Below, one piece after another: positions 61,407 through 64,000 of a DNA stretch of 64,000 nucleotides (positions within the stretch are counted from its first letter, which is position 1; every line of letters starts with the position of its first letter). Location of the stretch: NCBI RefSeq assembly GCF_900094585.1, contig NZ_FMAG01000004.1:1-64000 (forward strand), given 5' to 3'. The notes beneath the pieces were generated by a model. It saw only the letters and a program-made list of their open reading frames with translations, was not told the DNA's origin and made no database searches. Position numbers and translations under genes: made by a program. The DNA is from Martinezella multihospitum. GTDB taxonomy: Bacteria; Pseudomonadota; Alphaproteobacteria; Rhizobiales; Rhizobiaceae.

Positions 61407-62798
61407 CTACAAGAATGATGTTGCGACTTCCGGGAGTTCTTCCAGCGCGTGGGCTGCAAAGGCCAGCGCCCGCTCGACATTGGCGCGCGAGGCTGGTCCT
61501 CCGAGGCAAATCCTCACCGCTTCCGGAGGATTGCCCGTGACGGTAAAGGAATCGCTGGCGACCACGCCGATACCGGTTGCGCGCATGTGACCGATAAAGG
61601 CCGAACGGGTCCAGCCTTGGGGTAGCGGCAACCAGATATTGAAGCTGAACGGATCGCTCTTATAGCTCTCCGGCTTCAACGTCTGCCGGGCAATGAGCTG
61701 GCGCGCGGCGGCTTCGGTCTTTATGAAGCGCAGAATAGCGTCAGCGGTACCATCTTCGATCCAGCGGGTCGCAAGCGCAACTGTAAGAGGGGAAGCCATG
61801 ACGGTGGCTGCGCGGACCGCGGCGGCGAAAGCCCATCCCGATCTGACATCCGGAGCTACGACGTAGGCTGTACGCATACCGGCTCCGATGCATTTGGCAA
61901 GGCCGGCGATATACCAAGTGATATCGGGCGCGACGGATGCGAGCGGTGCCGGGCCGTGCTGGGGAATGAAGCCGTAAGCATCGTCCTCAATGATCGGCAC
62001 CCCCCAACGCCTGGCGATCACAGCAATCATCTCCCGGCGTTTTTCCGACATGGTCAATGTCGTCGGGTTCTGCAGCGTCGGATTGAGGTAGAGCGCCTTT
62101 GGCGACATTTTCGAACAGGCGGCCGCGAAGGCGTCGGGTTCGATGCCTTCATCGTCCATCGGCAGCCCGACGAGCGATAGATTGAGCTGGGCTGCAATCG
62201 ACCGCACGCCGGGATAGGTAATCGCTTCGCTGAGGACGACCTGGCCAGGCTTTGCCAGTATGCCAAGGATGCCGATCAGGGCAGCGTGAGCGCCGGGCGC
62301 TATGAAGATGCGCTCCTGGGCCGGCACGACGGCACGCCGGCTGAGCCAGAGTGATGCAGCTTCCTTGTCGGAGACGCCACCGCCAAATCCCTGATAGCGC
62401 AATAGGGAGACAATATCCCGGCCCACCATTTCGAGGCCGGCCTGCATGCGCTCGATCAGATCAGGGTCATCCGGTTCGGGAGGAAGGTTCATCGACAGGT
62501 CGACGGCGTCCGTCCGTGGGCGAGGCGAAGGGGCAATCGACCGCGACGGTTTGGCCTGCGCAAGCACGAATGTTCCTTGGCCGGTGCGTGATTCCACGAG
62601 ACCGCGCTTCTGGGCTTCCACATAACCGCGCGCTACGGTTGTAAAATCAACCCCGAGACGGGACGCGAGCTTGCGTTGGGGTGGCATGCGGTCGCCTACC
62701 GTCAGCTTGCCGCTCTTGATATCGGCGGCAATTCGGTCGGCGAGTGCTAGATAGCGGGGCTTGTCGGTGTTGGAGAGATCAGGTGTCCAGTCGTACAT
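61407..62798 (-). CDS. MocR-family (GntR helix-turn-helix plus aminotransferase-like) regulator
   Basis: 463 residues. The N-terminal winged helix (about 15-80) has KPRYLALADRIAADIKSGKL and RKLASRLGVDFTTVARGYVE. The remainder is a fold-type I PLP enzyme domain: YLNPTLQNPTTLTMSEKRRE, IIEDDAYGF and the probable PLP lysine in WYIAGLAKCIGAGMRTAYV. MocR proteins bind PLP and usually regulate a neighbouring amine or amino-acid pathway. It is divergent from the Nit1C-type genes and probably controls them. Direct repeats lie in the shared intergenic DNA. Confidence 0.9.
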   Translation of the reverse strand: MYDWTPDLSNTDKPRYLALADRIAADIKSGKLTVGDRMPPQRKLASRLGVDFTTVARGYVEAQKRGLVESRTGQGTFVLAQAKPSRSIAPSPRPRTDAVDLSMNLPPEPDDPDLIERMQAGLEMVGRDIVSLLRYQGFGGGVSDKEAASLWLSRRAVVPAQERIFIAPGAHAALIGILGILAKPGQVVLSEAITYPGVRSIAAQLNLSLVGLPMDDEGIEPDAFAAACSKMSPKALYLNPTLQNPTTLTMSEKRREMIAVIARRWGVPIIEDDAYGFIPQHGPAPLASVAPDITWYIAGLAKCIGAGMRTAYVVAPDVRSGWAFAAAVRAATVMASPLTVALATRWIEDGTADAILRFIKTEAAARQLIARQTLKPESYKSDPFSFNIWLPLPQGWTRSAFIGHMRATGIGVVASDSFTVTGNPPEAVRICLGGPASRANVERALAFAAHALEELPEVATSFL

Positions 62799-63011
62799 GA
62801 GATACAGTCATTCGAGATCGGAAAATTGATAGTATCGTGTTGCGTATCACGCCGCTAGCGCCCCAGGTAAAACTGATCCGAAAAAATCGACGGGGAAATT
62901 GACTGTAAATCGTTATGGTCGGAAGCGGAGGCAATCGCAAGGCGCGGCGGGTATTTTGATCTATTGCTGCTCTCGGTGGAACTCGGCAAAACGTGCGTTT
63001 TCGATGATGGC

Positions 63012-63045
63012 ATAGGCATCGAGATGATAGTATAGGCATTGATAT
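63012..63045. promoter_or_regulatory. Two direct repeats 20 bp apart, candidate MocR-type operator
   Basis: ATAGGCATCGAGAT (63012-63025) and ATAGGCATTGATAT (63032-63045) match at 12 of 14 positions with a 20-bp period, about two helical turns. MocR proteins often bind direct repeats. The sites end 11 bases before the sigma54-like element. Confidence 0.45.
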
Positions 63046-63056
63046 GCATATATTTT

Positions 63057-63072
63057 TGGCATAGCATATGCA
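63057..63072 (+). promoter_or_regulatory. Candidate sigma54 promoter of the Nit1C-type operon
   Basis: TGGCATAGCATATGCA has GG and GC ten bases apart and matches TGGCAYR-N4-TTGCW except for one A in place of T in the -12 box. A nitrogen-linked sigma54 promoter would suit genes of this cluster. Start would be near 63083. Confidence 0.45.
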
Positions 63073-63204
63073 AAATAGAATGCATCATTATTGGCAAAGT
63101 GTTGCAAATTAGATGTTTTATTGAATGGCATATCGCTTGCATATCTCTCCCCGCAAGCCGCGGCCACCGCTGCGGCCGTCAACTATCAGGAGAGGTGATT
63201 CAAT

Positions 63205-63687
63205 ATGCCAGCAGTGACCAAACCCGCCAATCAGAAGGGTGATTTTCTCGTCGATTACGAATCGAAGGTCTTTGAGGACGTCAAAGCTGCACCCGGAGAA
63301 AAGGCGCTCGTAACATTCCACACCGTCGCCTTCGAGGGCTCGATCGGGTTCGTCAACTTGCTGCAGGCGTCGCGCCTGATTCAGAAGGGCTTCGAGACAT
63401 CGATCTTGCTTTACGGTCCGGGTGTCACGCTCGGCGTGCAGCGGGGGTTTCCCAGGTTGGGCGATGAGGCGTTTCCGGGGCACCTCAACTTCAACAACCG
63501 CATCGAAAAAATCATCGCCGACGGCGGCAAGGTCTATGCCTGCCGCTTTGCACTTCAGGCTCTCTATGGCCACGGCGAAGGCGCGCTGATCCCCGGCATC
63601 ATACCAATCAGTCCGCTAGACGTGCTCGATATCGTCCTGCTGCACCGCAAGGAAAACGCTCTCATCCTCGACACCTGGACGCTCTGA
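63205..63687 (+). CDS. MSMEG_0572/Sll0783-family protein of the Nit1C cluster
   Basis: 160 residues, with AGGAGAGGTGA upstream. Features include NQKGDFLVDYESKVFEDVKA, HTVAFEGSIGFVNLLQASRL, LYGPGVTLGVQRGFP and HGEGALIPGIIPISPLDVLD. This family opens the Nit1C cluster, in which it is followed by a nitrilase, a radical SAM protein, an acetyltransferase, an AIR-synthase-like protein and a flavoprotein. Its biochemical role is not established; in cyanobacteria it is linked to nitrogen starvation. The nitrilase gene follows 71 bases downstream, so the cluster identity is well supported even though it runs out of the window. Confidence 0.87.
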   Translation: MPAVTKPANQKGDFLVDYESKVFEDVKAAPGEKALVTFHTVAFEGSIGFVNLLQASRLIQKGFETSILLYGPGVTLGVQRGFPRLGDEAFPGHLNFNNRIEKIIADGGKVYACRFALQALYGHGEGALIPGIIPISPLDVLDIVLLHRKENALILDTWTL

Positions 63688-63707
63688 CCATTGGCCGAGT
63701 GCGTCGC

Positions 63708-63735
63708 AAGAGGTGGAGGTTTTTCTCCGCCTCTT
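63708..63735 (+). terminator. Hairpin between the first two Nit1C-type genes
   Basis: AAGAGGTGGAG and CTCCGCCTCTT form an 11-bp stem with one G-U pair, and the loop GTTTTT contains a T-run. It starts 20 bases after the MSMEG_0572-type gene. It may lower expression of the nitrilase relative to the first gene, or protect the upstream mRNA. Confidence 0.5.
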
Positions 63736-63758
63736 CCACCCAATCGAAGGATTCCGAC

Positions 63759-64000
63759 ATGGACAAGAACAAGATCGTCCGGGCCGCAGCCGCGCAGATA
63801 GCGCCGGACCTGACCTCGCGTGAGAAGACGCTGGCACGCGTGCTGGAGACCATTCGTGAGGCGGCCGCCAGAGGTGCCGAGATCATCGTCTTTCCAGAGA
63901 CTTTCGTTCCCTGGTATCCGTATTTTTCCTTCGTCCTGCCACCGGTGCTTTCGGGCCGTGAACATTTGCGCCTCTATGAAGAAGCCGTCTCGGTTCCCAG
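63759..64000 (+). CDS. Nitrilase of the Nit1C cluster, 3' end outside the window
   Basis: The first 80 codons, ATG at 63759. They read MDKNKIVRAAAAQIAPDLTS, then GAEIIVFPETFVPWYPYFSF, which holds the catalytic Glu of the nitrilase Glu-Lys-Cys triad. The Lys and Cys lie beyond base 64000. Nit6803-type nitrilases hydrolyse nitriles to acids and ammonia. It follows the MSMEG_0572-type gene as in other Nit1C clusters. Confidence 0.87.
   Translation, partial: MDKNKIVRAAAAQIAPDLTSREKTLARVLETIREAAARGAEIIVFPETFVPWYPYFSFVLPPVLSGREHLRLYEEAVSVP

Larger units (their letters stand above)
62799..63204. promoter_or_regulatory. AT-rich divergent promoter region of the MocR regulator and Nit1C-type genes
   Basis: About 400 bases with two ordered signals: direct repeats at 63012-63045 and a sigma54-like promoter at 63057-63072, followed by about 120 bases of leader. 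The ribosome site AGGAGAGGTGA lies just before the plus-strand start. Confidence 0.5.

Noticed and set aside
63092..63106. Second sigma54-like element TGGCAAAGTGTTGCA
   Set aside because: GG and GC are only nine bases apart, one short of the required ten. The element at 63057 has correct spacing.

Overview
This is GC-rich alphaproteobacterial DNA, most likely from a Rhizobium-type soil or plant-associated bacterium. The proteins look rhizobial: a rhizobial-style chemoreceptor, PrsDE-like and Lap-like type I secretion systems, a vanA-vanR-vanB set and the start of a Nit1C cluster. I recognise no tRNA, rRNA or CRISPR. The tandem repeats present lie inside coding sequence.

Layout. (1) 1-1893: 3'-truncated methyl-accepting chemotaxis protein, minus strand. 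(2) 1.9-5.15 kb: eroded DNA with a degraded DEDDh exonuclease, fragments of a YcsF-type 5-oxoprolinase subunit and a hydantoinase A, and an IS3-family OrfA. (3) 5.15-12.0 kb: a compact type I secretion locus. It has an HlyD/PrsE-type adaptor, a PrsD-type ABC exporter with an altered ATPase signature, two paralogous glycine-rich proteins (one repeat module and four modules) facing away from each other, and an atypical LuxR-type regulator. (4) 12.1-13.2 kb: broken AbiEi antitoxin gene and an IS110 fragment. (5) 13.2-34.2 kb: a large lignin-aromatic (phenylpropanoid) catabolic region. It contains an eight-gene operon (aldehyde dehydrogenase, LivKGFHM-type ABC importer, coniferyl-alcohol-dehydrogenase-like SDR, second aldehyde dehydrogenase) with a divergent AraC regulator; ferBA with a divergent MarR regulator; vanA-vanR-vanB; and a sigma54-dependent XylR-type activator divergent from a third aldehyde dehydrogenase and second SDR behind a consensus -24/-12 promoter. 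Together these would import a phenylpropanoid, oxidise alcohol and aldehyde forms, cleave feruloyl-CoA to vanillin, oxidise it to vanillate and demethylate that to protocatechuate. (6) 35.4-59.2 kb: a LapA/LapG-like adhesion locus with outer-membrane channel, ABC exporter, adaptor, a ribbon-helix-helix protein, a periplasmic LapG-type protease, a periplasmic-binding-protein-like lipoprotein and a 5,142-residue repeat adhesin. (7) 59.2-61.4 kb: ParDE-like toxin-antitoxin pair and a truncated SorC-type regulator in eroded DNA. (8) 61.4-64.0 kb: a MocR-type regulator divergent from the first two genes of a Nit1C-type cluster (MSMEG_0572 family protein, nitrilase), which runs off the window.

Best candidates for something undescribed: the glycine-rich module proteins with their own exporter, whose ATPase has lost the LSGGQ motif and the Walker B glutamate; the LapA-like adhesin that lacks an obvious LapG cleavage motif although a LapG-type protease is present; and a 22-base motif occurring three times in eroded DNA. 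All functional statements are inferences from family resemblance read by eye; no database search was run.
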